From Barnesiella sp. An22 (GTDB lineage: Bacteria; Bacteroidota; Bacteroidia; Bacteroidales; Barnesiellaceae): a DNA stretch of 48,558 bases. The stretch lies in contig NZ_NFJR01000017.1 of assembly GCF_002159975.1 (NCBI RefSeq), positions 1 to 48,558 of the forward strand, in the 5' to 3' direction. The notes below the pieces were generated by a model. It worked only from the letters and a program-made list of their open reading frames with translations, did no database searches and had not been told where the DNA came from. Made by a program: the position numbers and the translations under genes. This document shows positions 7,207 through 16,470 of this stretch, in pieces (within the stretch, counting starts at the first letter, position 1; each line of letters begins with the position of its first letter).

Positions 7207-9612
7207 ATGGCAATCAATAAAGATACTACCAAGAATAAGCAGACAGATGATTTTTTGCGCATTCAAGACCTGTTTTACCTGTGTCTGGCCAAATGGAAAT
7301 GGTTCGTTATATCGCTCGTGGTGACCTGTGGTATAGCGGTGTTGTATCTGTTGCGTACCCCTTCGGTTTATACGCGCACGGCATCGGTATTGATTAAGGA
7401 GGATTCCAAAGGCAATTCCATCTCGTCGGGTATGGAGACCTTTTCGGAGTTTGGCCTTTTTCAGTCGAGTACGAATGTAAACAACGAGTTGCTGGCATTC
7501 CAGTCTCCGGCAGTAATGACCGAGGTGGTCAAGCGCCTGCAGTTGGGGACGACCTATTATTTGCCGGGTAAATTTCATCGGGTGGTCGCTTATGGAAAAA
7601 ATCTGCCAGTGACGGTTACGCTTTGCGACCTCCCCGAGGACGAGACGGGTAGCTTTACGGTGGAGATACGTCCGGGAAGATCGTTTGGTCTGTCCGATTT
7701 CACTCGAAACGGCGACGATATGAAGAGCGATAAGATTACGGGAACCTTGGCCGATACCATTGCCACTCCGCTGGGGCGTATGGTGGTGAATGCTACGGCA
7801 AATTATGTCGATGCCCCGTGCACCCTCTATGTAGATAGATCGACCTTATACAGTGCCGTGAATGCCTATTCGGCCAATTTGTCGGTATCGTTGAATAATG
7901 AAAAGGCATCGGTCATAGACTTGTCGTTTAAGGACTTGTCGACACAACGTGCCGAGGATGTACTGAATACGTTAATCTCGGTATATAACGAGAATTGGGT
8001 CAAGGACAAGAATCAGGTTGCTGTCAGTACCTCTATGTTTATCAATGAGCGATTGGGGGTAATCGAACAGGAATTGGGGAATGTCGATGAGGACATATCG
8101 TCGTACAAGTCGGAGCATCTGTTGCCCGATGTTCAGGCTGCATCGAACATGTATATGATGCAAAGCAGTGAGACCAACTCTCAGATTCTTGCTTTGAACA
8201 ATCAATTATATATGGCCCGTTATATACGGAACTATCTGGCCAACGACGCGAACAAAAGCCAGTTGTTGCCGGCCAATTCGGGAATAGATAATGGCAATAT
8301 CGAGTCTCAAATATCGGAGTATAACCGGCAGTTGCTGCAACGCAACAATCTGGTCGCCAACAGTAGCACCGATAACCCGTTGGTCGTAGACATGGACCAG
8401 GCTCTGAAATCCATGCGCAAAGCTATAATAGGATCGATAGACAACCAGATTGAGACCTTGAATGCACAGATAAAGAGTCTGCAATATTCCGAGCAGCAAA
8501 CCACCTCACGTATTGCAGCTAACCCGACTCAGGCCAAATATCTGCTCTCGGTAGAGCGTCAGCAGAAAGTGAAAGAGGCCTTGTATCTCTTCTTGTTGCA
8601 AAAGCGAGAGGAGAATGAATTGTCTCAGGCCTTTACGGCATACAATACCCGTATCGTTACACCCCCTCATGGTAGTCTGAATCCGACGGCGCCAATAAAA
8701 AAGAATATTCTGTTGGTCGCTTTTGCCGTGGGGTTGCTGATACCGATTATTATTGTCTTCATGCGGGAAACGATGAACACGCGGGTACGAGGAAGAAAAG
8801 ATTTGGAGTCGTTGAGCATCCCGTTTATTGGGGAGATACCATTGTGTGTGCACAAGAAAAAAGGCTGGTTCAAAAGGACTGTGTCCAGACCGAAATCGGT
8901 TGTTGTCAAAGAGGGGAGCCGCGATATTATCAACGAGGCATTTCGGGTGTTGCGTACCAACCTCGAGTTTATGACCGGTAGCGATAAGAATCGAAATGTG
9001 ATTATCCTGACCTCGTTCAATCCCGGTAGTGGCAAATCGTTCCTGACGATGAATATCGCGGTGAGTCTGGCTATCAAGGACAAGCGTGTACTGGTTATTG
9101 ACGGAGACTTGCGCCATGGGTCTACTTCGGCTTATGTCAATTCTCCTAAACTGGGATTAAGTGACTATCTGGGTGGTCGGGTATCACAGTTGTCCGCTAT
9201 CATCGTGAACGATACAAAGTATAAGAATCTGGATATTCTGCCGGTGGGTACGATTCCTCCCAACCCGACCGAGCTGTTGTTTAACGAAAGACTTAAACAA
9301 GTAATCGATAGCGTGCGGTCTCAGTATGATTATGTATTTATCGACTGCCCGCCTATCGAGCTGGTAGCCGATACGCAGATTATAGAGAAACTGGCCGATA
9401 GAACCATTTTTGTCGTACGGGCCGGACTGCTCGAGCGCAGTATGCTTGCCGAGTTGGAGACCCTCTATGACGAACAGAAGCTCAAAAACATGGCTTTGAT
9501 TCTCAATGGTACCGAGTCGAATACCAATAAGTATGGTTATCGATATGGTTATCGATATGGCTATCACTACGGTTATGGCTATGGTTACCACTATGGATCG
9601 GACGAAGAATAA
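7207..9612 (+). CDS. Wzc-like chain-length determinant fused to BY-family tyrosine kinase
   Basis: An 801-residue inner-membrane protein. The N-terminal Wzz domain follows a first membrane helix (about 30-50, WKWFVISLVVTCGIAVLYLL). A long coiled-coil periplasmic part runs to the second helix near 500-520. The cytoplasmic kinase carries Walker A FNPGSGKSF at about 603-611, Walker A' VLVIDGDLR at about 627-635 and Walker B YVFIDCPP at about 708-715. The C-terminal tail (about 775-797) has 11 tyrosines in GYRY/GYHY/GYGY units, the autophosphorylation cluster of BY-kinases. It controls polymer length and export with Wza, and the neighbouring PHP phosphatase probably reverses the phosphorylation. 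The tyrosine tail is encoded by five 12-bp tandem units. Confidence 0.95.
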   Translation: MAINKDTTKNKQTDDFLRIQDLFYLCLAKWKWFVISLVVTCGIAVLYLLRTPSVYTRTASVLIKEDSKGNSISSGMETFSEFGLFQSSTNVNNELLAFQSPAVMTEVVKRLQLGTTYYLPGKFHRVVAYGKNLPVTVTLCDLPEDETGSFTVEIRPGRSFGLSDFTRNGDDMKSDKITGTLADTIATPLGRMVVNATANYVDAPCTLYVDRSTLYSAVNAYSANLSVSLNNEKASVIDLSFKDLSTQRAEDVLNTLISVYNENWVKDKNQVAVSTSMFINERLGVIEQELGNVDEDISSYKSEHLLPDVQAASNMYMMQSSETNSQILALNNQLYMARYIRNYLANDANKSQLLPANSGIDNGNIESQISEYNRQLLQRNNLVANSSTDNPLVVDMDQALKSMRKAIIGSIDNQIETLNAQIKSLQYSEQQTTSRIAANPTQAKYLLSVERQQKVKEALYLFLLQKREENELSQAFTAYNTRIVTPPHGSLNPTAPIKKNILLVAFAVGLLIPIIIVFMRETMNTRVRGRKDLESLSIPFIGEIPLCVHKKKGWFKRTVSRPKSVVVKEGSRDIINEAFRVLRTNLEFMTGSDKNRNVIILTSFNPGSGKSFLTMNIAVSLAIKDKRVLVIDGDLRHGSTSAYVNSPKLGLSDYLGGRVSQLSAIIVNDTKYKNLDILPVGTIPPNPTELLFNERLKQVIDSVRSQYDYVFIDCPPIELVADTQIIEKLADRTIFVVRAGLLERSMLAELETLYDEQKLKNMALILNGTESNTNKYGYRYGYRYGYHYGYGYGYHYGSDEE
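9535..9594 (+). repeat. Five 12-bp tandem units encoding the tyrosine tail of Wzc
   Basis: Units starting at 9535, 9547, 9559, 9571 and 9583 follow the pattern GGYTAYSRYTAY; the first two are identical (GGTTATCGATAT). Each encodes four residues with two tyrosines (GYRY, GYRY, GYHY, GYGY, GYHY). The repeat is in frame, so slippage would change the number of phosphorylatable tyrosines without a frameshift. Confidence 0.85.
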
Positions 9613-9678
9613 CACGAAGTCTGGGGAAGACTGTATGGTTAGATTCCATTCGGAAGGAGTGGATGAATAGAACGAACA

Positions 9679-10335
9679 ATGTGGCCCTTTAAGAAACGGA
9701 TTTCATTAAAGGCAAGTGGCATATTTGCCGGACTTACCGATTGGCATAGTCATATTCTGCCGGGGGTGGACGATGGTGTACAGACCATGGAAGAGTCGTT
9801 GGCAATATTGCAGCAGTACGAAGTGCTGGGAGTGAAAGCCGTATGGCTTACCCCACATATCATGGAGGACATACCCAACACAACCATGCGTTTGAAGGAG
9901 CGCTTTGCCGAATTGCAGCAGGCCTATCCAGGACCGGTTGCTCTTCATCTGGCTGCCGAGAACATGCTCGACCATCTTTTTGAAGAACGATTGGAAAGCA
10001 ATGATTTGCTGCCCATTGGAGATGCCGGTAACAGGTTACTGGTAGAGACCTCATATTTCAATCCGCCGATGAATCTGTATGAGACCTTGGAGCGTATCAA
10101 GTCCAAGGGGTATTATCCGGTATTGGCACATCCCGAGCGATATGTGTATATGGGCAATCGAGATTATCGACGGCTGAAAGAGATGGGGGTGGAGTTTCAA
10201 CTCAATTTGCCATCTTTGACGGGATTGTATGGAAAACAGGTTCAAGCAACAGCCGAACAGCTCGAAAAGAGGGGATTTTATAATTATAAGGGAACTGATA
10301 TTCATACCATAAAATGGTTGTTGCATATTAAATAA
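9679..10335 (+). CDS. CpsB/YwqE-type protein tyrosine phosphatase (PHP domain)
   Basis: A 218-residue metal-dependent phosphatase of the PHP superfamily. The metal-binding motif DWHSHILPGVDDG is at about 17-29; further conserved parts are WLTPHIMED, LVETSYFNPP, the histidine motif VLAHPERYVY and a terminal GTDIH. In Gram-positive capsule systems these enzymes dephosphorylate the BY-kinase. Here the gene directly follows the Wzc-like kinase, which suggests the same role in place of a low-molecular-weight Wzb phosphatase. The protein ends soon after the GTDIH motif (TIKWLLHIK), some 20-30 residues earlier than relatives I know, so the last helix may be missing. Confidence 0.88.
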   Translation: MWPFKKRISLKASGIFAGLTDWHSHILPGVDDGVQTMEESLAILQQYEVLGVKAVWLTPHIMEDIPNTTMRLKERFAELQQAYPGPVALHLAAENMLDHLFEERLESNDLLPIGDAGNRLLVETSYFNPPMNLYETLERIKSKGYYPVLAHPERYVYMGNRDYRRLKEMGVEFQLNLPSLTGLYGKQVQATAEQLEKRGFYNYKGTDIHTIKWLLHIK

Positions 10336-10353
10336 TGAATATATAAGAAAACT

Positions 10354-11259
10354 ATGAAAGGAATTGTATTGGCCGGTGGAAGCGGCACGCGACTTTATCC
10401 CATTACGAAAGGGGTTAGCAAACAGTTGTTGCCTATCTACGACAAACCGATGATTTATTATCCCATATCGGTGTTGATGTTGGCGGGAATCAGAGAAATA
10501 CTCATTATCTCTACGCCTTACGATCTCCCAGGCTTCAAGCGATTGTTGGGTGATGGATCGGATTATGGTGTACGGTTTGAATATGCCGAGCAGCCGTCGC
10601 CCGATGGACTGGCACAGGCATTTATTATCGGTGAGCAGTTTATTGGCGACGACTCGGTATGCTTGGTTTTGGGCGATAATATCTTTCATGGAACCGGTTT
10701 TTCCAAGTTGCTGAAAGAGGCTGTCGAGAATGCCGAACAAGCAGGTAAAGCCACAGTCTTCGGGTATTGGGTCGACGATTCAGAGCGCTATGGCGTAGCT
10801 GAGTTTGATGCCAATGGCAACTGCTTGTCGATTGAGGAGAAACCCGAGCATCCGAAATCGAACTATGCCGTTGTGGGGCTCTATTTCTATCCCAACCAGG
10901 TGGTCGATGTGGCAAAGAATATAAAGCCGTCGGCTCGTGGCGAATTGGAAATCACCACAGTCAATCAAGTGTTTTTGCAAGAACAGAAATTGAAAGTTCA
11001 GACCTTGGGCCGAGGCTTTGCCTGGCTCGATACCGGTACCCACGATTCATTGGCCGAAGCCTCTATTTTTGTCGAAGTGATAGAGAAACGACAAGGGTTG
11101 AAGGTAGCCTGTCTGGAAGGTATCGCCTATCGGAAGGGCTGGATTGGACGCGAGAAAATGGAAGAGGTAGCCCGACCGATGTTGAAAAATCAATATGGAC
11201 AATATTTACTGAAAGTGATTGCCGAGATAGAACAAACCGGAAAAGAAAATTTGGATTGA
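10354..11259 (+). CDS. rmlA: Glucose-1-phosphate thymidylyltransferase
   Basis: A 301-residue nucleotidyltransferase that makes dTDP-glucose from dTTP and glucose-1-phosphate, the first step to dTDP-L-rhamnose. The N-terminal signature [16 protein letters not shown] with the following [15 protein letters not shown] is complete. The family segments VLGDNIFHG (Mg/nucleotide site), [20 protein letters not shown] and [14 protein letters not shown] are present. The length is usual for RmlA. It is first of four contiguous rml genes (A-C-D-B), with 3 bp to rmlC. Confidence 0.97.
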   Translation: MKGIVLAGGSGTRLYPITKGVSKQLLPIYDKPMIYYPISVLMLAGIREILIISTPYDLPGFKRLLGDGSDYGVRFEYAEQPSPDGLAQAFIIGEQFIGDDSVCLVLGDNIFHGTGFSKLLKEAVENAEQAGKATVFGYWVDDSERYGVAEFDANGNCLSIEEKPEHPKSNYAVVGLYFYPNQVVDVAKNIKPSARGELEITTVNQVFLQEQKLKVQTLGRGFAWLDTGTHDSLAEASIFVEVIEKRQGLKVACLEGIAYRKGWIGREKMEEVARPMLKNQYGQYLLKVIAEIEQTGKENLD

Positions 11260-11262
11260 CTT

Positions 11263-11835
11263 ATGAATGTAATCAAAACCGAAATTGAGGGAGTTGTCAT
11301 TATAGAGCCTCGGATTTTCAGGGATGCGAGAGGCTATTTCTTCGAATCGTTCTCGCAAAAGGAGTTCGATGAAAAGGTGCGTCCAATCTCTTTTGTACAA
11401 GACAACGAAAGCATGTCGTCTTATGGCGTGATGCGAGGATTGCATTTTCAGAGTCCTCCCTACACGCAAAGCAAGTTGGTGCGTTGTGTCAAAGGTCGTG
11501 TGCTCGATGTTGCCGTGGATATTCGCAAAGGTTCTCCTACATACGGCAAGCATGTGGCCGTAGAGCTGACCGAAGAGAATCATCGGCAGTTTTTTATCCC
11601 GCGAGGCTTTGCTCATGGTTTTGCCGTATTGAGCGAAACGGCTGTGTTCCAGTATAAGTGTGACAATTTTTATGCTCCGCAGGCCGATGGCGGAATCAGT
11701 ATTCTGGATACCTCGTTGGGAATCGACTGGCAAATAGCTCCAGATAAAGCAATTTTAAGTGAGAAGGACACGAAGCACCCCTTGTTGCGCGATTTCGACA
11801 GTCCGTTTGATATAAACGAAAATTTGTATGAGTAA
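11263..11835 (+). CDS. rmlC: dTDP-4-dehydrorhamnose 3,5-epimerase
   Basis: A 190-residue cupin-fold epimerase for the third step of dTDP-L-rhamnose synthesis. Signature parts are RDARGYFFESF, VMRGLHFQSPPYTQSKLV, the catalytic-histidine strand around GLHFQ, VRCVKGRVLDVAVDIRKGSPTYG by parts, IPRGFAHGFAVLSE and YKCDNFYAPQADGGI. It overlaps rmlD by 8 bp, implying coupled translation. Confidence 0.97.
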   Translation: MNVIKTEIEGVVIIEPRIFRDARGYFFESFSQKEFDEKVRPISFVQDNESMSSYGVMRGLHFQSPPYTQSKLVRCVKGRVLDVAVDIRKGSPTYGKHVAVELTEENHRQFFIPRGFAHGFAVLSETAVFQYKCDNFYAPQADGGISILDTSLGIDWQIAPDKAILSEKDTKHPLLRDFDSPFDINENLYE

Positions 11836-12709
11836 GATGAATATACTTGTAACCGGGGCCAACGGACAACTTGGCAACGAGATGCGCGTGGTGGCCCGGA
11901 ACAGTGCAGACAACTACATCTTTACCGATGTGGCCGAGCTCGATATTACCGATGCCGCAGCCGTAGAAAAGATGGTCACCGACAACGATGTGAAAGTAAT
12001 CGTCAACTGTGCTGCCTATACCAATGTAGATAAAGCGGAAGACGACCGTGAGTTTGCCGAGTTGCTCAATGCTCGGGCCGTTGAAAATCTGGCACAGGCT
12101 ATACGCCGGAACGACGGACTGCTTGTGCATGTCTCGACCGACTATGTATTTGGAGGTACCAAAAACAATACTCCTTGTAGAGAAGACGAACCGGCCAACC
12201 CGACAGGCGTTTATGGCGTAACCAAACTACATGGCGAGCAGGCTATTATCGCCTCGGGCTGTCACCATATCATTATTCGCACAGCTTGGTTGTATAGCGA
12301 GTTTGGCAAGAACTTTTTGAAAACGATGCTCGATCTCACGACAACCAAACCTCAACTGAAGGTCGTCTTCGACCAGGTTGGTTCGCCCACTTACGCCTAT
12401 GATTTGGCGCTTGCCATTTTCGACATTGTCGAGAATCGCAAATATGTCGATAACGACGGTATCTATCACTATTCAAACGAGGGGGTATGCTCGTGGTTCG
12501 ATTTCACAAAAATGATAGCCGAATATGCCGGCCACACCGGTTGCGACATTCAACCCTGTCACAGCGACGAGTTCCCTTCGAAGGTCGTACGTCCCAGCTA
12601 TTCGGTTCTCGATAAAACCAAAATAAAAAAGACTTTTGGCGTGGCGGTTCCCTATTGGACCGATTCGCTGAGAGTGTGTATGACCAACTTAAAAACTATC
12701 AGTAAATGA
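11828..12709 (+). CDS. rmlD: dTDP-4-dehydrorhamnose reductase
   Basis: A 293-residue short-chain reductase for the last step, NAD(P)H reduction of dTDP-4-keto-L-rhamnose. The Rossmann motif is ILVTGANGQLGNEM at 5-18. The catalytic pair is in VSTDYVFGG and VYGVTKLHGE (YxxxK). The C-terminal RPSYSVLDKTKI is typical. The start at 11828 overlaps rmlC; a second ATG four codons in (11837) is an alternative. The stop overlaps the rmlB start by 4 bp. Confidence 0.96.
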   Translation: MSKMNILVTGANGQLGNEMRVVARNSADNYIFTDVAELDITDAAAVEKMVTDNDVKVIVNCAAYTNVDKAEDDREFAELLNARAVENLAQAIRRNDGLLVHVSTDYVFGGTKNNTPCREDEPANPTGVYGVTKLHGEQAIIASGCHHIIIRTAWLYSEFGKNFLKTMLDLTTTKPQLKVVFDQVGSPTYAYDLALAIFDIVENRKYVDNDGIYHYSNEGVCSWFDFTKMIAEYAGHTGCDIQPCHSDEFPSKVVRPSYSVLDKTKIKKTFGVAVPYWTDSLRVCMTNLKTISK

Positions 12710-13851
12710 ATGCCTTTAAAAGAAATATCATCATTACCGGCGGTGCCGGTTTCATTGGCTCGCATGTAGTGCGCCTTTTTGTCAACAAGTATCCCGATTA
12801 TCACATTATAAATCTCGATAAGTTGACCTATGCCGGCAACCTGGCCAACCTGAAAGACATCGAAGACAAACCCAACTATACGTTTGTCAAAGCCGATATT
12901 TGCGATTTCGATACCATCTTGTCGCTGATGCAGCAATACCAGGTCGACGGCATTATCCATCTGGCCGCCGAGAGTCACGTCGACCGATCTATCAAAGACC
13001 CCTTCACTTTTGCCCGCACCAATGTGATGGGTACGTTGAGCATGCTTCAGGCGGCCAAACTCTATTGGGAATCGCTTCCCGAGAAATACGAAGGCAAGCG
13101 TTTCTACCACATCTCGACCGACGAAGTCTACGGTGCGCTGGAGATGACCCATCCCGAGGGTATCAAACCGCCATTTACCACTACCGCCTCGTCCAGCGAG
13201 CACCATCTGGCCTACGGTACAGATTTCTTCTACGAAGATACCAAATACAATCCCCATAGTCCCTATTCGGCTTCGAAAGCCTCGAGCGACCACTTTGTGC
13301 GAGCCTTTCACGACACCTACGGGATGCCTACTATCGTGACCAACTGTTCGAACAATTACGGCCCGTATCAGTTCCCCGAGAAGCTGATACCGCTTTTCAT
13401 CAACAACATCCGCCATCGCAAGCCGTTGCCCGTCTATGGCAAGGGCGAGAATGTGCGCGACTGGCTCTATGTGGAGGATCACGCCCGAGCCATCGACCTT
13501 ATTTTCCACCAGGGCAAGATAGCCGAAACCTATAATATCGGAGGCTTCAACGAATGGAAAAACATCGACATCATCAAAGTCGTCATCAAGACCGTCGATC
13601 GCCTGCTAGGCCGCCCCGAAGGGGAGGATATGAACCTCATCACCTACGTAACCGACCGTGCCGGACACGACAAACGCTACGCCATCGACTCTACCAAGCT
13701 TCAGAAAGAACTAGGCTGGGAACCCTCTCTCCAGTTCGAAGAGGGTATCGAGAAGACTGTACGCTGGTATCTCGACAACCAGGAATGGATGGACCACATC
13801 ACCTCTGGCGAATACGAAAAGTATTACGAGGAGATGTATAAGAATAGGTGA
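12706..13851 (+). CDS. rmlB: dTDP-glucose 4,6-dehydratase
   Basis: A 381-residue extended SDR enzyme, second step to dTDP-L-rhamnose. It has IITGGAGFIGSHVVRLF near 9-25, HLAAESHVDRS, the ISTDEVYG loop, YSASKASSDHFVRAFH (YxxxK) and NCSNNYGPYQFPEKLIPL. Length and motifs are those of RmlB. It is the last gene with the normal base composition; the AT-rich cassette begins one base after its stop, a clear composition boundary. Confidence 0.97.
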   Translation: MNAFKRNIIITGGAGFIGSHVVRLFVNKYPDYHIINLDKLTYAGNLANLKDIEDKPNYTFVKADICDFDTILSLMQQYQVDGIIHLAAESHVDRSIKDPFTFARTNVMGTLSMLQAAKLYWESLPEKYEGKRFYHISTDEVYGALEMTHPEGIKPPFTTTASSSEHHLAYGTDFFYEDTKYNPHSPYSASKASSDHFVRAFHDTYGMPTIVTNCSNNYGPYQFPEKLIPLFINNIRHRKPLPVYGKGENVRDWLYVEDHARAIDLIFHQGKIAETYNIGGFNEWKNIDIIKVVIKTVDRLLGRPEGEDMNLITYVTDRAGHDKRYAIDSTKLQKELGWEPSLQFEEGIEKTVRWYLDNQEWMDHITSGEYEKYYEEMYKNR

Positions 13852-13852
13852 G

Positions 13853-15361
13853 ATGGGGGAAGAAAATAGAAGTGCTAAGATTGCAAAGAACACTCTAATC
13901 CTATATGTTAGATTGTTTTTTACTATGTTAGTCGCTTTGTATACCTCAAGACTAATTCTAAATGCACTCGGTGCTGAGGATTATGGTATTTATAATGTTG
14001 TAGGAGGTGTTGTTGCTTTGTTTAGTTTTTTGAATACAGCAATGGCGTCTAGTACTCAGAGATTTATTAATTTTTATTTAGGACAGAATGATATAGATAA
14101 ACTTAGTGAGATATTTAATACATCAATAATTATTCATATTAGTATTGCTGTATTTATTCTTTTCCTTGCTGAAACAGTAGGACTTTGGTTCTTGAATACT
14201 CAAATAAATATTCCTCAGACAAAAATATTTGGAGCAAATATTGTTTATCAATTTTCAATATTGACAGCTTTACTATCTCTTATACAAGCCCCATTTCTTG
14301 CGGCCATTATAGCGTATGAGAAGATGAATGTATATGCTTATATAGGTATTGTTGAAGCTTCTCTGAAATTGGTATGTGCAATTATTCTTTCTCTATATTT
14401 TACGTCAAAATTGGTTGTATATGGAATTCTTGTGTTTTTTACTTACTCTGTTTCGTTCTTATTGTATATTACATATGTAAAGAAAAATATTATATTAGGA
14501 AAAGTTAAAGTAGAAAAGAATAAACAAGCATATAAGAAAATACTTGGATTTACAAGTTGGACTGTTTTTGGAGGTGTTGCTAATGTATTGAATACTCAAG
14601 GTCAAAATATTCTCTTAAACATATTTACGGGGCCTATAATAAACGCGGCTCGTGGAATTTCAGTACAAGTAATACAAGCAATGTATTCTTTGATTAATGG
14701 TTTTCAAACTTCAATAAATCCTCAAATAGTGAAATCTTATGCGGCAGATAATATTACTTATTTTCAAAAATTAGTTAAAACTTCGGCGAAAGGCTCTTTT
14801 TTCTTATTTTCTATTATCGCAATTCCTATTTTGCTAGAGATCGATCCGATATTGTATTTGTGGTTAAAGGAAGTTCCAGCACATACTTCTTCTTTTTGCA
14901 GTCTTGTCATTATAAATACTTTATTAAATACATTTTCTGCTCCATTAATTACTTCGGCTTCAGCTTCTGGAAAAATTAAAATCTTTCAATTAGTAACAAG
15001 TATCATATTTATTTCAAATATTCCAATTTCTTATTTCTTTTTACGGGCTGGATATTCTCCCGAAGTTGTCTATTATACAGCTATTATAGCAGAGGTCGCT
15101 GCATTATTTTGTAGACTATTAATTGTAAAAAGATTAGTTCCGATTAATGCAAGGTCTTATGTCTGTATGATATTTCGGTGCATTATAATATTTATAATTA
15201 TATATATATCTTCTTATTATATTCATTCTGAATTTATATATAGCATACTTCGATTGATGGGTACATTCTTATTTACAATACCTTATTCTTGTCTGATAAT
15301 TTATTTTTTAGGCTTGGATAAACAAGAGCAAAAATTTATTAGATCAAAAATAAAAAGATAA
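13853..15361 (+). CDS. Wzx-type polysaccharide repeat-unit flippase
   Basis: A 502-residue, very hydrophobic protein with 12-14 likely membrane helices, belonging to the oligosaccharide flippase superfamily. The N-terminal part (SAKIAKNTLILYVRLFFTML and ALGAEDYGIYNVVGGVVALF) is typical of Bacteroidales capsule flippases. It should move undecaprenyl-linked repeat units across the inner membrane for Wzy. It starts 1 bp after rmlB and its stop overlaps the next ATG in TAATG. The gene is strikingly AT-rich compared with rmlB. Confidence 0.93.
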   Translation: MGEENRSAKIAKNTLILYVRLFFTMLVALYTSRLILNALGAEDYGIYNVVGGVVALFSFLNTAMASSTQRFINFYLGQNDIDKLSEIFNTSIIIHISIAVFILFLAETVGLWFLNTQINIPQTKIFGANIVYQFSILTALLSLIQAPFLAAIIAYEKMNVYAYIGIVEASLKLVCAIILSLYFTSKLVVYGILVFFTYSVSFLLYITYVKKNIILGKVKVEKNKQAYKKILGFTSWTVFGGVANVLNTQGQNILLNIFTGPIINAARGISVQVIQAMYSLINGFQTSINPQIVKSYAADNITYFQKLVKTSAKGSFFLFSIIAIPILLEIDPILYLWLKEVPAHTSSFCSLVIINTLLNTFSAPLITSASASGKIKIFQLVTSIIFISNIPISYFFLRAGYSPEVVYYTAIIAEVAALFCRLLIVKRLVPINARSYVCMIFRCIIIFIIIYISSYYIHSEFIYSILRLMGTFLFTIPYSCLIIYFLGLDKQEQKFIRSKIKR

Positions 15362-16470
15362 TGATGAAGATTCTTTTGGATTTGACATACATAGATTCAT
15401 ATAGTATTACTGGAGTTACAAATTATGCTTATAGATTATTAGATGGCTTTATAAAATGTAATTTTAATAAAAATGTAGTCTTATTAGTTACTTCGGAGAA
15501 TGCAGTTATAGTCGAACAAAATACAGGAGATTACGAACAAATTGTTATTGAATTAAAAACGATAAGAAGAGTACCATATTTTAATGGCTTATTAAATAAA
15601 AGACAGCTAGATAAAATTATAGAAAATAATAAGATTGATTTATTTTTTTCTCCTTATATTGTATATCATGGACTGTATACGAGTAAGATTCCCTTTGTTG
15701 GTGTTTTTCATGACGCTCAAGGATTTAAATTGATGGAGTCTCCCATAAAGCAATTGTTATATAATATATTCACAAAACGTATTTTAAGCAAGACAACCAA
15801 AATAGTAACAATTTCGAATTTCTCTAAAAATGATATTGTGAATAGGGAGCCTCAATTAAAGGAGCGAATTGAAGTTATATATAATAGCATATTACCTGTA
15901 TCAAGGCCTTTTAATTCTCTCCCTAAATCGGATCCATATATATTGAATGTCAATACTTTAGAGCCATATAAAAATTTAATAACTCTTGTCAAAGCATTCA
16001 ATCTTTTGAAAGATAAGATACCTCATATGCTTTTTGTAAAAGCACAGCGACTCCCATATTGGGACAACATAATTTTTCCATACATGATTAAGTATGGTCT
16101 TGAAAATCGGATTAAACTAATAGAAATGAAATTTAGTGAAGAAGAAATGGCTTCACTTTATAGTAATGCAGATTTGTTTGTATCTCCTTCGTTGATGGAA
16201 GGTTTCGGTTTCACACCTATAGAAGCGGCTCTTTATGAGATTCCTGTCATTTGTAGCAAAGAATCAGCATTAGTCGAAACGACAAAAGGTTTATTAAATT
16301 ATTATGAGCCTGCAACAGATGAAAAGAAGTTGGCCGAAACAATTCTGCAATTGATTAATAACCCTATAGATAAGGCTGTGCTTTCATCCATTTCACTTGA
16401 ATATATTAACTCGTATTCGACAAAAAATCAGGCGGGCCAGTTTATAGCATTATTTAATACGATAGTATGA
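15361..16470 (+). CDS. Glycosyltransferase, family 4-like (GT-B)
   Basis: A 369-residue cytoplasmic glycosyltransferase. The N-terminal half has the acceptor-domain feature SITGVTNYAYRLLDGF, and the C-terminal Rossmann half begins at YILNVNTLEPYKNLITLVKA. The EX7E sugar-nucleotide motif is EGFGFTPIE near residues 280-288. Start is the ATG in the TAATG junction with wzx; a second ATG follows immediately. The stop overlaps the next gene by 4 bp. Donor and acceptor are unknown. Confidence 0.9.
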   Translation: MMKILLDLTYIDSYSITGVTNYAYRLLDGFIKCNFNKNVVLLVTSENAVIVEQNTGDYEQIVIELKTIRRVPYFNGLLNKRQLDKIIENNKIDLFFSPYIVYHGLYTSKIPFVGVFHDAQGFKLMESPIKQLLYNIFTKRILSKTTKIVTISNFSKNDIVNREPQLKERIEVIYNSILPVSRPFNSLPKSDPYILNVNTLEPYKNLITLVKAFNLLKDKIPHMLFVKAQRLPYWDNIIFPYMIKYGLENRIKLIEMKFSEEEMASLYSNADLFVSPSLMEGFGFTPIEAALYEIPVICSKESALVETTKGLLNYYEPATDEKKLAETILQLINNPIDKAVLSSISLEYINSYSTKNQAGQFIALFNTIV

